From assembly GCA_004297725.1 (NCBI GenBank), contig SCUS01000069.1, forward strand, positions 27,880 to 91,879: 64,000 nt of DNA, read 5' to 3'. Every line of letters begins with the position of its first letter. Position 1 is the first letter of the stretch. Under the pieces are notes generated by a model that did not search any database, had not been told where the DNA came from, and worked only from the letters and a program-made list of their open reading frames with translations. Below are positions 32,386 through 40,544 of this stretch, piece after piece. A program made the position numbers and the translations under genes. The stretch is from Myxococcaceae bacterium (GTDB taxonomy: Bacteria; Myxococcota_A; Polyangia; Polyangiales; Ga0077539).

Positions 32386-33132
32386 ATGCTCAAAGCACTC
32401 CGCGTCCTCCGCTCGCAGGGCGATCAGTTCATCGGCGACCTCCGCGGCGCCGTGCCGACGGGCCACCGCGGCCGGCCGGTGATCGGCGCGGCCCCATGCC
32501 CCGACGGCTGCGAGGCGTGCGTGCGGGTCTGCCCCACGGCCGCCATCACCGCCGACCCGGTGCGCATCGACCTCGCCCGCTGCGTCTTCTGCAACGAGTG
32601 CGCGCTGGCCTGCCCCGAGGAGAAGATCGTCTTCACCCCGGAGCCCCGGATGAGCGCCGATCGCCCGGAGGGCCTCGTGGTGACGGCCGACCGCCCCACC
32701 CCCACCCCGGTGGCCACCTCCGAGGCGCTGCGCAGGATGTTCGGCCGCTCGCTCAAGCTGCGCCAGGTCTCCGCGGGCGGCTGCAACGGCTGCGAGCTGG
32801 AGCTCAACGCCCTCGCCAACGTCAACTTCGACCTCCAGCGCTACGGCATCGAGTGGGTCGCCTCGCCCCGCCACGCCGACGGCCTCGTGCTCACCGGACC
32901 GATCTCGAGCCACATGGCCGAGGCGCTGCAGCTCTCCTGGGACGCGATGCCCGAGCCGCGCTTCCTCGTCTCCTTCGGCGCCTGCGCCCTCTCCGGCGGC
33001 CTCTACGCCGACTCCGCCGAGCTCGACCGGAGCTTCCTCTCCCGCTTCTCCCCCTCGCTGCTGGTGCCCGGCTGCCCGCCGCATCCGCTCACCTTCGTCC
33101 AAGGCATCCTCGACCTGCTGGGCATCCGCTGA
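32386..33132 (+). CDS. Fused ferredoxin / small subunit (HyfH-HyfI, NuoI-NuoB-like)
   Basis: A 248-residue electron-transfer protein. Residues 35-80 hold two 4Fe-4S motifs: Cys38-x3-Cys42-x2-Cys45-x3-Cys49 (first spacing one longer than usual) and Cys66-x2-Cys69-x2-Cys72-x3-Cys76. Residues 125-248 are a NuoB/HyfI domain with the proximal-cluster cysteines 133, 136, 200 and 230 (GGCNGCELEL, FGACALSGG, VPGCPPHP). HyfH and HyfI are usually separate proteins; here they are one. The cluster chain is intact although the partner's Ni-Fe site is lost, so electrons probably go to or from a different site, perhaps a quinone-like pocket. It closes the operon. Confidence 0.88.
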   Translation: MLKALRVLRSQGDQFIGDLRGAVPTGHRGRPVIGAAPCPDGCEACVRVCPTAAITADPVRIDLARCVFCNECALACPEEKIVFTPEPRMSADRPEGLVVTADRPTPTPVATSEALRRMFGRSLKLRQVSAGGCNGCELELNALANVNFDLQRYGIEWVASPRHADGLVLTGPISSHMAEALQLSWDAMPEPRFLVSFGACALSGGLYADSAELDRSFLSRFSPSLLVPGCPPHPLTFVQGILDLLGIR

Positions 33133-33188
33133 GGCACGGCCCGCGTAGCGCGAGGATGGCGACAGCGCGCTAGGCTGTCGCCCCTACG

Positions 33189-34184
<996 letters not shown>

Positions 34185-34188
34185 GCGC

Positions 34189-36123
34189 TCAGCCGCCGCC
34201 GTCGCGCACGCCCGCGTCGGTCGTCGCCGTCGAGCGGGCGCAGGCGTCGGACCCGTCGGCCCGCGCGCAGGGCATCGGGTCGCAGGTGTCGCCGGCGCCG
34301 TCGCCGTCGGCGTCGTCCTGGGCGGTGCTCAGGTCGAAGGGGGGATTGAACACCCGGGGGCAGTTGTCGCGCGCGTTGGGCACCCCGTCGCCGTCGTCGT
34401 CGACGCCCATCGTCGGCGCGCCGGGCACCGCGGGGATCATCCCTCCGCCGGCCGCCCTCCTCGCGATGGCCCCGTGCCCGAAGTCGCAGCGGTCGAGCTC
34501 CGGACCGCCGCAGCGGAAGAGGGGGAAGAGCTCGTAGGCGTAGCAGTGGCTGCCCGTGCCCGAGGCCCCGCACATGGCGTCGGCGCGGCGGGCGGTCTCC
34601 AGGGCTCCCGCGATGGCGCCTCGCAGCCCGGCGAGGTCCGAGGGCTGGGCGCAGACCACCTTGCGCACGCCGCAGACGCCGGACATCCCGCCCGACGACA
34701 TCCCCTCCGGGACGGCCATGCAGCCCATGCCCGAGACCACCGTCCCGGCCAGCAGGGGCGCGTCCCCGTAGATGGCCCGGCCCCCGACGATCACCAGCCG
34801 GACGTCCTGGGCGCGCGCGTCGAGCAGCGCCCGGTAGGGCCTCGTGCGGTCGCCCGCGAAGACCGCGAGGTCGGCCAGGTAGCCGGGGGCCACCCGACCG
34901 ATGCTGTCGTCGAGGTTGAGCGCGATGGCGCCGTTGAGCGTGGCCATCGCGACGAGCTCCACGTCGCTGAAGGCGCGGGCGTAGTAGCGCTCGTTGAGGT
35001 GTGAGGCGCACTGCAGCTCGCCGATGAGGTTCATGCTGCCCGACGGGGTCCAGTCGACGCCGAGGGCGATGGTGACGCCCAGGGCCCGGGCGGTGGTGAC
35101 GTCCGCGGTCTCGCCGTAGAGGTCGATGTTGCTCCGCGGCGACCAGATGAGGTCGGCCTGCACCTGCGCCATGCGCGAGAGCTGCGGCGTCGAGCACCCG
35201 AGGCAGTGGACCACCGCGGTCTTCTCGGTGATCACCCCGTTGCGGTCGGCCACGTCGAACTCCGCCCTGGCGTTGGCGTCGATGCCCTCCGCGATGTGCG
35301 GCAGGAAGGCCCGGTACCTCCGGTCGGAGCGCATGCGCGTGCGCACCTCGGCGAGGTGCGTGGCGGTGGTGGCCTCGTTGGGCGCCCCGGTGGCGGTGGA
35401 GACCAGCACCGAGTCGATGTCCGGGTCGACGAAGGCGTTGCTGAGCCCGCTCGCCACGGCCTCGAAGGCGTCGAGGTTGCGCACCCAGCTCCCGATGGTG
35501 AGGTCGGTGAGCAGCGAGCCCGCGGTGCCGGCCATGGAGGTGGTGCCGGCCATGGCGAGGCGCACCTCGGCGTAGCGCTGCGCGAGGCGCTGGTTGGTGC
35601 GGCTGGTGGAGCTGAAGGGACGGTGAGGGATCTTGAAGGTGTCGTAGAGCGGCTCGTGGTTGCGCCAGGTGTTGCGGTTGTCGTAGCGGCGCTCGTGCCG
35701 GAAGACCGGCATGTGGTTGTAGTCGGCGTGCTGGTGGGGATCGATCAGCCCGGGGAAGATCACCCCCTCGGAGCACACGACCTGGGCACCCCGGGCGCTG
35801 GGGTCGCCGCCGCAGTCGGGCCCTACGCAGGCGATGCGACCGGTGTCCGCGGAGAAGAGCACCTCGCCGTCACAGAGCACCCGGTCGGGGGTGACGACGG
35901 TGCCCCGGAGGCGCACGAAGCGGGTGCTGCCGCTCGCGGGGACGCAGCGCCCGAAGGAGGCGGGGCAGCTCTGGGTGACGGCCCCGACCTCCGCGTCGCC
36001 GGGGATGGCCGGGACGTCGGGGACGTCGACGACCGCCGAGGCGTCGGGGAGCTCGCCTGGCTCGGAAGAGCAGGCACCGAGGACCGCGATGAAGAGCAGA
36101 CACCCGGAGCGCCTCGGCAACAT
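34189..36123 (-). CDS. Amidohydrolase-family lipoprotein with thrombospondin-3 repeats
   Basis: A 644-residue exported protein. Signal peptide with lipobox LGAC (Cys18), DVPDVP-type linker, then an amidohydrolase barrel: N-terminal beta domain (RGTVVTPDRVLCDGEVLF), metal motif GLIDPHQHADYNH, later AVVHCLG, the barrel-closing Asp in ALGVDWTPSG, and C-terminal TLNGAIALNLDDSIGRVAPGYLADLAVF. The last 90 residues hold calcium-binding thrombospondin type 3 repeats (DDDGDGVPNARDNC, DDADGDGAGDTCDP). Substrate unknown; the ALGVDW arrangement resembles atrazine/guanine deaminase-type enzymes. Surface location is likely. It converges with the sigma-54 activator with a 4-bp gap. Confidence 0.85.
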   Translation of the reverse strand: MLPRRSGCLLFIAVLGACSSEPGELPDASAVVDVPDVPAIPGDAEVGAVTQSCPASFGRCVPASGSTRFVRLRGTVVTPDRVLCDGEVLFSADTGRIACVGPDCGGDPSARGAQVVCSEGVIFPGLIDPHQHADYNHMPVFRHERRYDNRNTWRNHEPLYDTFKIPHRPFSSTSRTNQRLAQRYAEVRLAMAGTTSMAGTAGSLLTDLTIGSWVRNLDAFEAVASGLSNAFVDPDIDSVLVSTATGAPNEATTATHLAEVRTRMRSDRRYRAFLPHIAEGIDANARAEFDVADRNGVITEKTAVVHCLGCSTPQLSRMAQVQADLIWSPRSNIDLYGETADVTTARALGVTIALGVDWTPSGSMNLIGELQCASHLNERYYARAFSDVELVAMATLNGAIALNLDDSIGRVAPGYLADLAVFAGDRTRPYRALLDARAQDVRLVIVGGRAIYGDAPLLAGTVVSGMGCMAVPEGMSSGGMSGVCGVRKVVCAQPSDLAGLRGAIAGALETARRADAMCGASGTGSHCYAYELFPLFRCGGPELDRCDFGHGAIARRAAGGGMIPAVPGAPTMGVDDDGDGVPNARDNCPRVFNPPFDLSTAQDDADGDGAGDTCDPMPCARADGSDACARSTATTDAGVRDGGG

Positions 36124-36178
36124 CGCCGGATCGTTGATGAAGCGATGGGGCGTTGTCTACCGCCGTCGCGGTGACGGA

Positions 36179-36562
36179 TCAGTTGTGGGCTTCGTGAACG
36201 CAGAGGATGTTGCCCTCCGGGTCCTTGAACCACGCGGCCTTCTCCGACCCGAGCACGCAGATGTGCTCGACGGTCTTGAGGTTGGGCATGTCGTAGTCCT
36301 CGAAGACCACGCCGCGCTTCTCGAGGTCCTTCACCTCGGTCGCGACGTCGTCGACCTCGAAGCTCAGCGCGGTGTGTTCGGCCCTGGTCCCCTGGGGCTT
36401 CGGGATGAGGGCGATGGTCGCCTGCCCCCCGCAGGCGAACACGAAGTTGCCATCCGCCGCGAAGCCCAGCGGCTTCAGCCCGAGGGTCTTCTCATAGAAG
36501 GTTCGCGCGCGGCCCATGTCCCTGACCGGAAGGATGGTGGTCGTCGGTGCGTTGTTCAGCAC
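36179..36562 (-). CDS. VOC-family (glyoxalase/bleomycin-resistance-like) protein
   Basis: A 127-residue single VOC fold: ILPVRDMGRARTFYEKTLGL, HTALSFEVDDVATEVKDL and AAWFKDPEGNILCVHE, the standard beta-alpha-beta-beta-beta pattern. Candidate metal ligands are His in EHTAL and Glu in CVHE. Substrate unknown; similar small proteins are often annotated as glyoxalase-like. It stands alone 55 bp from the amidohydrolase gene. Confidence 0.85.
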   Translation of the reverse strand: MLNNAPTTTILPVRDMGRARTFYEKTLGLKPLGFAADGNFVFACGGQATIALIPKPQGTRAEHTALSFEVDDVATEVKDLEKRGVVFEDYDMPNLKTVEHICVLGSEKAAWFKDPEGNILCVHEAHN

Positions 36563-36721
36563 GGCAATACTCCCCTCTCTCTCTTCGATGGACCCTCCGG
36601 GCGCATCCCCTCGGTGGTCCCCTTCGGTCCGCCTGACCCCTCGTCAGGCGATACGGCCTCGCATCTGGGGCGGTCCCCCCGTGACCGCAAGCTGCGCCGT
36701 GCAGCGCCCGGGTCGCTGCGC

Positions 36722-38140
36722 TCAGAGCTCGGTAGAACTCTCGGCCTCGTCGGCGCTCTCGGCCGCCCCGGGGTGCTCCGTCTCCCTCAGCAGCCACCGA
36801 CCCAGCGCGAGGCCCAGCACCCCCGAGAGGGCGCTCGCCAGCAGCACCCCGACCTTGGCGGCGCCCAGCATCGCCGCGTCGCGGAAGGCGAGCTGCGCGA
36901 TGAAGAGCGCCATCGTGAAGCCGACGCCGGCGACCACGCCGAGGGTCACCAGGTGCCTCGCGCCGAGGCCGCGAGGGAGCGTCGCCACCCGCAGCCGCAG
37001 CGCGATCGCGCAGGCGATCAGCACCCCGACGGGCTTGCCGACCACCAGGCCCACCGCCGCGCCGAGGGCCACCGTCGCGTTGCCGCGGTCGAGCGAGAGG
37101 CCCCGGAGCGAGACGCCCGCGTTGGCCAGCGCGAAGAGCGGCATGATGACGAAGGCGACCCAGGGGTGAAGCGCCTCGATCAGGCTGGACGCCGGGGACA
37201 TCGCCTCACGGCGCGCGCCGTCGACGTGGTTGAGCGTCGCCGCGAGCTCGTGGGTCGTGAGCGCGCCGGAGGGCACCCCGGAGAGCAGGTCGAGCTCCGC
37301 CCTCACGGTGTCCGCGAAGCCCCTGGGGCCGAGCCAGGCGCGCACCGGGGTGAGCAGGCCGATGAGCACCCCGGCGATCGTGGGGTGGATGCCCGCGGCG
37401 TAGACGCCGGCCCACACGACCACCCCGGGGATGACGTAGAGGAGCTTCCGGCGGACGCCGAGCGCCCTCATCGCGAAGAGGAGCCCGAGGCCCAGCGCGA
37501 CGACCAGGAGCCCCGGCAGCGAGATGCCCGCGGAGTAGAAGAGGGCGATGACCACGATGGCGCCGAGGTCGTCGATGACCGCGAGCGCGAGCAGCAGCAC
37601 GCGGAGGGCCGGCGGCACGCGAGGGCCGAGCAGCGTGAGCACGCCGACCGCGAAGGCGATGTCCGTCGCCATGGGGACGCCCCAGCCCGGGCGGGTAGAC
37701 GGCGCCCCCGCGATCGAGAGGTAGAGCAGCGCCGGGGCCACCATGCCGCCGAGGGCGGCCAGCGCCGGGAGCGCGGCGCGGCGCCACTCGGAGAGCTCGC
37801 CGTGGTGCAGCTCCCGGCGGATCTCCAGGCCCACCACGAAGAAGAAGATCGCCATCAGGCCGTCGTTGACGAACCACGCGAGCGGGCGCTCGAAGGCCGC
37901 GCCACCCAGGTGGACGCCGAGCGGCGTCTCCCACAGCCGGAAGTAGCTCGCGGCCCACGGGGAGTTGGCCCACGCCATCGCGACCGCCGCGAGCAGGAGC
38001 AGCACGATGCCGCTCGCGGCCTCGATCTGGAGGAAGCGATCGAGCGGACGGCGAGCGCGCCGGGCGAGGTGCACCAGCGGAGCCCAGGCCTCCGGAGGCG
38101 ACGAGGGGCGGGACGGTGGATCGTTGGAGACCATGGCCAT
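36722..38140 (-). CDS. nhaA: NhaA-type Na+/H+ antiporter
   Basis: A 472-residue inner-membrane protein with 11-12 predicted helices, exchanging Na+ (or Li+) for protons. The transport aspartates are present: Asp160 in VPMATDIAFAVGV and Asp190-Asp191 in LAVIDDLGAIVV (equivalents of E. coli 133, 163 and 164). Other family blocks are NDGLMAIFFFVVGLEIRRELHHGEL and GVGFTMALFI. MAMVSND at 38140 is used; MVSND two codons later is equally possible. Long upstream in-frame extensions are untranslated leader. The leader is highly structured (see 38150-38225), consistent with cation-responsive control. Confidence 0.93.
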   Translation of the reverse strand: MAMVSNDPPSRPSSPPEAWAPLVHLARRARRPLDRFLQIEAASGIVLLLLAAVAMAWANSPWAASYFRLWETPLGVHLGGAAFERPLAWFVNDGLMAIFFFVVGLEIRRELHHGELSEWRRAALPALAALGGMVAPALLYLSIAGAPSTRPGWGVPMATDIAFAVGVLTLLGPRVPPALRVLLLALAVIDDLGAIVVIALFYSAGISLPGLLVVALGLGLLFAMRALGVRRKLLYVIPGVVVWAGVYAAGIHPTIAGVLIGLLTPVRAWLGPRGFADTVRAELDLLSGVPSGALTTHELAATLNHVDGARREAMSPASSLIEALHPWVAFVIMPLFALANAGVSLRGLSLDRGNATVALGAAVGLVVGKPVGVLIACAIALRLRVATLPRGLGARHLVTLGVVAGVGFTMALFIAQLAFRDAAMLGAAKVGVLLASALSGVLGLALGRWLLRETEHPGAAESADEAESSTEL

Positions 38141-38149
38141 GGCGTGCGC

Positions 38150-38225
38150 TCGCAGAGCGGCATCTCTGCCGGAGATGGATGGCGGCCCGACCATCCGTGG
38201 TCCTGCAGCCTTATGGGGCTGCACC
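38150..38225 (-). promoter_or_regulatory. Candidate nhaA riboswitch (structured leader with competing hairpins)
   Basis: Read on the minus strand just before nhaA. A perfect 6-bp stem GCAGCC/GGCTGC with a 6-nt loop (38222-38205) is followed by GACCA/TGGTC, which competes with GGATGG/CCATCC. Then CATCTC/GAGATG competes with GCAGAG/CTCTGC just before the start codon. Two pairs of mutually exclusive hairpins ahead of nhaA fit the nhaA-I class of Li+/Na+ riboswitches, but I could not check the consensus. Confidence 0.45.
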
Positions 38226-38354
38226 CTTCGAGGAGACCGCAGGCGAGTAGCACGAAGCCCCGAGGGCGCTCCACCGTGAACGGCCGGAGGGGGGTGTCGA
38301 CGCTCGGGCGGCGCGGCCCTATGGCGGAGTCTACGAGGGGATGGAGGCGCCACC

Positions 38355-40523
38355 ATGAGCCGGCTCTTGATCGCGTCCAACCGGCTCCCCATCACGATCC
38401 AGCCCGAGGGCGACGGCTTCGAGCTACGGCCCTCCTCCGGGGGCCTCGCCACGGCGCTGCGAGGCCCGCACGCGAAGGGCGACGGGCTCTGGTTCGGCTG
38501 GCCCGGGGACGTCTCCCTGGCCACGCCGGAGCAGCGCGCCCGCATCGACGCCGAGCTCGTCGAGCGGCGCCTCGTGCCCATCGACCTCACCGCCGCGGAG
38601 GTCGCCCACTACTACGACGGCTTCTCCAACGGCGCCGTGTGGCCGCTCTTCCACTACAGCCTCGACAAGGTGCGCCTCGAGGCCCGCGAAGACTGGGTCA
38701 CCTACCAGCACGTCAACCAGCGCTTCGCCGAGGCGATCGCGGCGCGCACCCAGCCGGGCGACCTCGTGTGGATCCACGACTACCACCTGATGCTGGTGCC
38801 GGAGTACCTGCGGCGGCTCGTCCCCGGGGCGCGCATCGGGTTCTTCCTGCACATCCCCTTCCCCGCGGCGGACGTGTTCCGCATCCTGCCGTGGCGCGAG
38901 GAGGTGCTGCGGGGGCTGATGGGCGCCGACCTCCTCGGCTTCCACACGGGCGAGTACCTCACCAACTTCGCCCGCTCCGCGGCGCAGGTGCTGGCGACCG
39001 ACCTCGACGTCGACGTCCTGCGCTGGGCCGACCACTCGGTGCGCCTCGGCACCTTCCCCATCGGCGTCGACGCCGCGGCCTTCGCCGCCGACTCGCCGGA
39101 GGTCGACGCCGAGCTCGCCGCGCTGCGGAAGAACACCGCGGGCCGACGCCTCATCCTGGGCATCGACCGCCTCGACTACACCAAGGGCATCCTGCGCCGG
39201 CTGCTCGCCTTCGAGCGGCTCCTCGAGGGCGACCAGACGCTCCACGAGCGGGTGCAGCTCCTCCAGATCGCCGTGCCGTCGCGGGAGTCCATCGACAGCT
39301 ACGCCGACCTCCGCAAGGAGGCCAACGAGCTCGTCGGGCGCATCAACGCCGCCCACGGGACGCCCACCCGCGTGCCGGTGCATTTCCTCTACCGCTCGGT
39401 GCCCTTCGAGCAGCTCGTGGCGCTCTACCGCGCCGCGGACATCATGCTGGTGACCCCCATCCGCGACGGCATGAACCTCGTGGCCAAGGAGTACTGCGCC
39501 GCCCGCACCGACGGCGGAGGGGTGCTGGTGCTGAGCGAGTTCGCGGGCGCCGCCGACGAGCTGCGCGAGGCGCTCATCGTGAACCCCTACGACCTCGACG
39601 CGGTCGAGCGCACCATCGGCGCGGCGCTCCAGATGCCCGAGGAGGAGCGACGCCTGCGCATGGAGCGGCTCCACGCGCGCGTGCTCGAGGCGGACGTCGC
39701 CCGCTGGCACCGGCGCTTCGTCGACGAGCTCGAGCGGGTGCCCGTGCTGCCCGCGCGCAACGCGGTGGAGGGCGGCCGCTCGCTCAGCGAGGAGGTCTCC
39801 CGGCTGCGGGAGGCGCCGAGCCTGCTGGTGCTGCTCGACTACGACGGCACCCTGGTGCCCTACGCGATGATGCCCGAGCTGGCGCGCCCCGACCCGGAGC
39901 TTCAGTCGCTCCTCGGGCGCCTCGCGGCCCGGCCCGGGGCGCGGGTGCATGTGCTCACCGGGCGCACCCCGGCGTCCATCGAGCGGCTGCTGGGCGAGCA
40001 GCCGGTGGGCCTCTGCGCCGAGCACGGCTACTGGTGCCGCCCCGACCCGACGCGCCCTTGGACGGTGCGGGTGACCGGCTCGCTGGGATGGAAGGAGCCC
40101 GTCGGGGCGCTGCTGGCCGACCTCGCCGCCCGCACGCCCGGAGCCTTCGTGGAGGAGAAGACCTCGGCGCTCGCGTTTCACTACCGCGCGGTCGACCCGA
40201 CGCTGGCGAGCGCCCGGGTGCACGAGCTGCGAGCCCGGCTGGCCGCCGAGGCGAGGACGGACATCGAGCTGCTGGAGGGCTCTCGGGTGATCGAGGTGCG
40301 CCTGCCCGGCGTCAGCAAGAGCATCGTGGCGGCCGCGCTCATCGCCGACATGCCCGCGGGCACGGCCATCTTCGCCGGAGGCGACGACCGCACCGACGAA
40401 GACCTCTTCTCCGCCCTCCCCCCGGAGGCCGTCTCGGTGCGCGTCGGGCGCGGCCGCTCGCTGGCGCGCTTCCGCGTCGACGACGTCTCGGCCTTCCGCG
40501 CCCTGCTCGGCGCGCTGGTCTGA
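38355..40523 (+). CDS. Bifunctional trehalose-6-phosphate synthase/phosphatase
   Basis: A 722-residue OtsA-OtsB fusion making trehalose from UDP-glucose and glucose-6-phosphate. The GT20 synthase part (1-470) has SNRLPITIQ, the glycine loop [46 protein letters not shown] and [11 protein letters not shown]. The HAD phosphatase part (490-722) has Asp495 and Asp497 in [24 protein letters not shown] and [17 protein letters not shown] Shine-Dalgarno precedes the ATG. Trehalose protects against osmotic and desiccation stress, matching the divergent Na+/H+ antiporter gene, with which it may share control. Confidence 0.95.
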   Translation: MSRLLIASNRLPITIQPEGDGFELRPSSGGLATALRGPHAKGDGLWFGWPGDVSLATPEQRARIDAELVERRLVPIDLTAAEVAHYYDGFSNGAVWPLFHYSLDKVRLEAREDWVTYQHVNQRFAEAIAARTQPGDLVWIHDYHLMLVPEYLRRLVPGARIGFFLHIPFPAADVFRILPWREEVLRGLMGADLLGFHTGEYLTNFARSAAQVLATDLDVDVLRWADHSVRLGTFPIGVDAAAFAADSPEVDAELAALRKNTAGRRLILGIDRLDYTKGILRRLLAFERLLEGDQTLHERVQLLQIAVPSRESIDSYADLRKEANELVGRINAAHGTPTRVPVHFLYRSVPFEQLVALYRAADIMLVTPIRDGMNLVAKEYCAARTDGGGVLVLSEFAGAADELREALIVNPYDLDAVERTIGAALQMPEEERRLRMERLHARVLEADVARWHRRFVDELERVPVLPARNAVEGGRSLSEEVSRLREAPSLLVLLDYDGTLVPYAMMPELARPDPELQSLLGRLAARPGARVHVLTGRTPASIERLLGEQPVGLCAEHGYWCRPDPTRPWTVRVTGSLGWKEPVGALLADLAARTPGAFVEEKTSALAFHYRAVDPTLASARVHELRARLAAEARTDIELLEGSRVIEVRLPGVSKSIVAAALIADMPAGTAIFAGGDDRTDEDLFSALPPEAVSVRVGRGRSLARFRVDDVSAFRALLGALV

Positions 40524-40524
40524 G

Positions 40525-40543
40525 CCGTCGCGGGGCGCGACGG
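40525..40543. terminator. Hairpin between convergent genes
   Basis: CCGTCGC (40525-40531), a 5-nt loop and GCGACGG (40537-40543) form a perfect 7-bp stem that almost fills the 21-bp gap between the two convergent stop codons. No T-tract; possibly a bidirectional terminator. Confidence 0.5.
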
Positions 40544-40544
40544 A

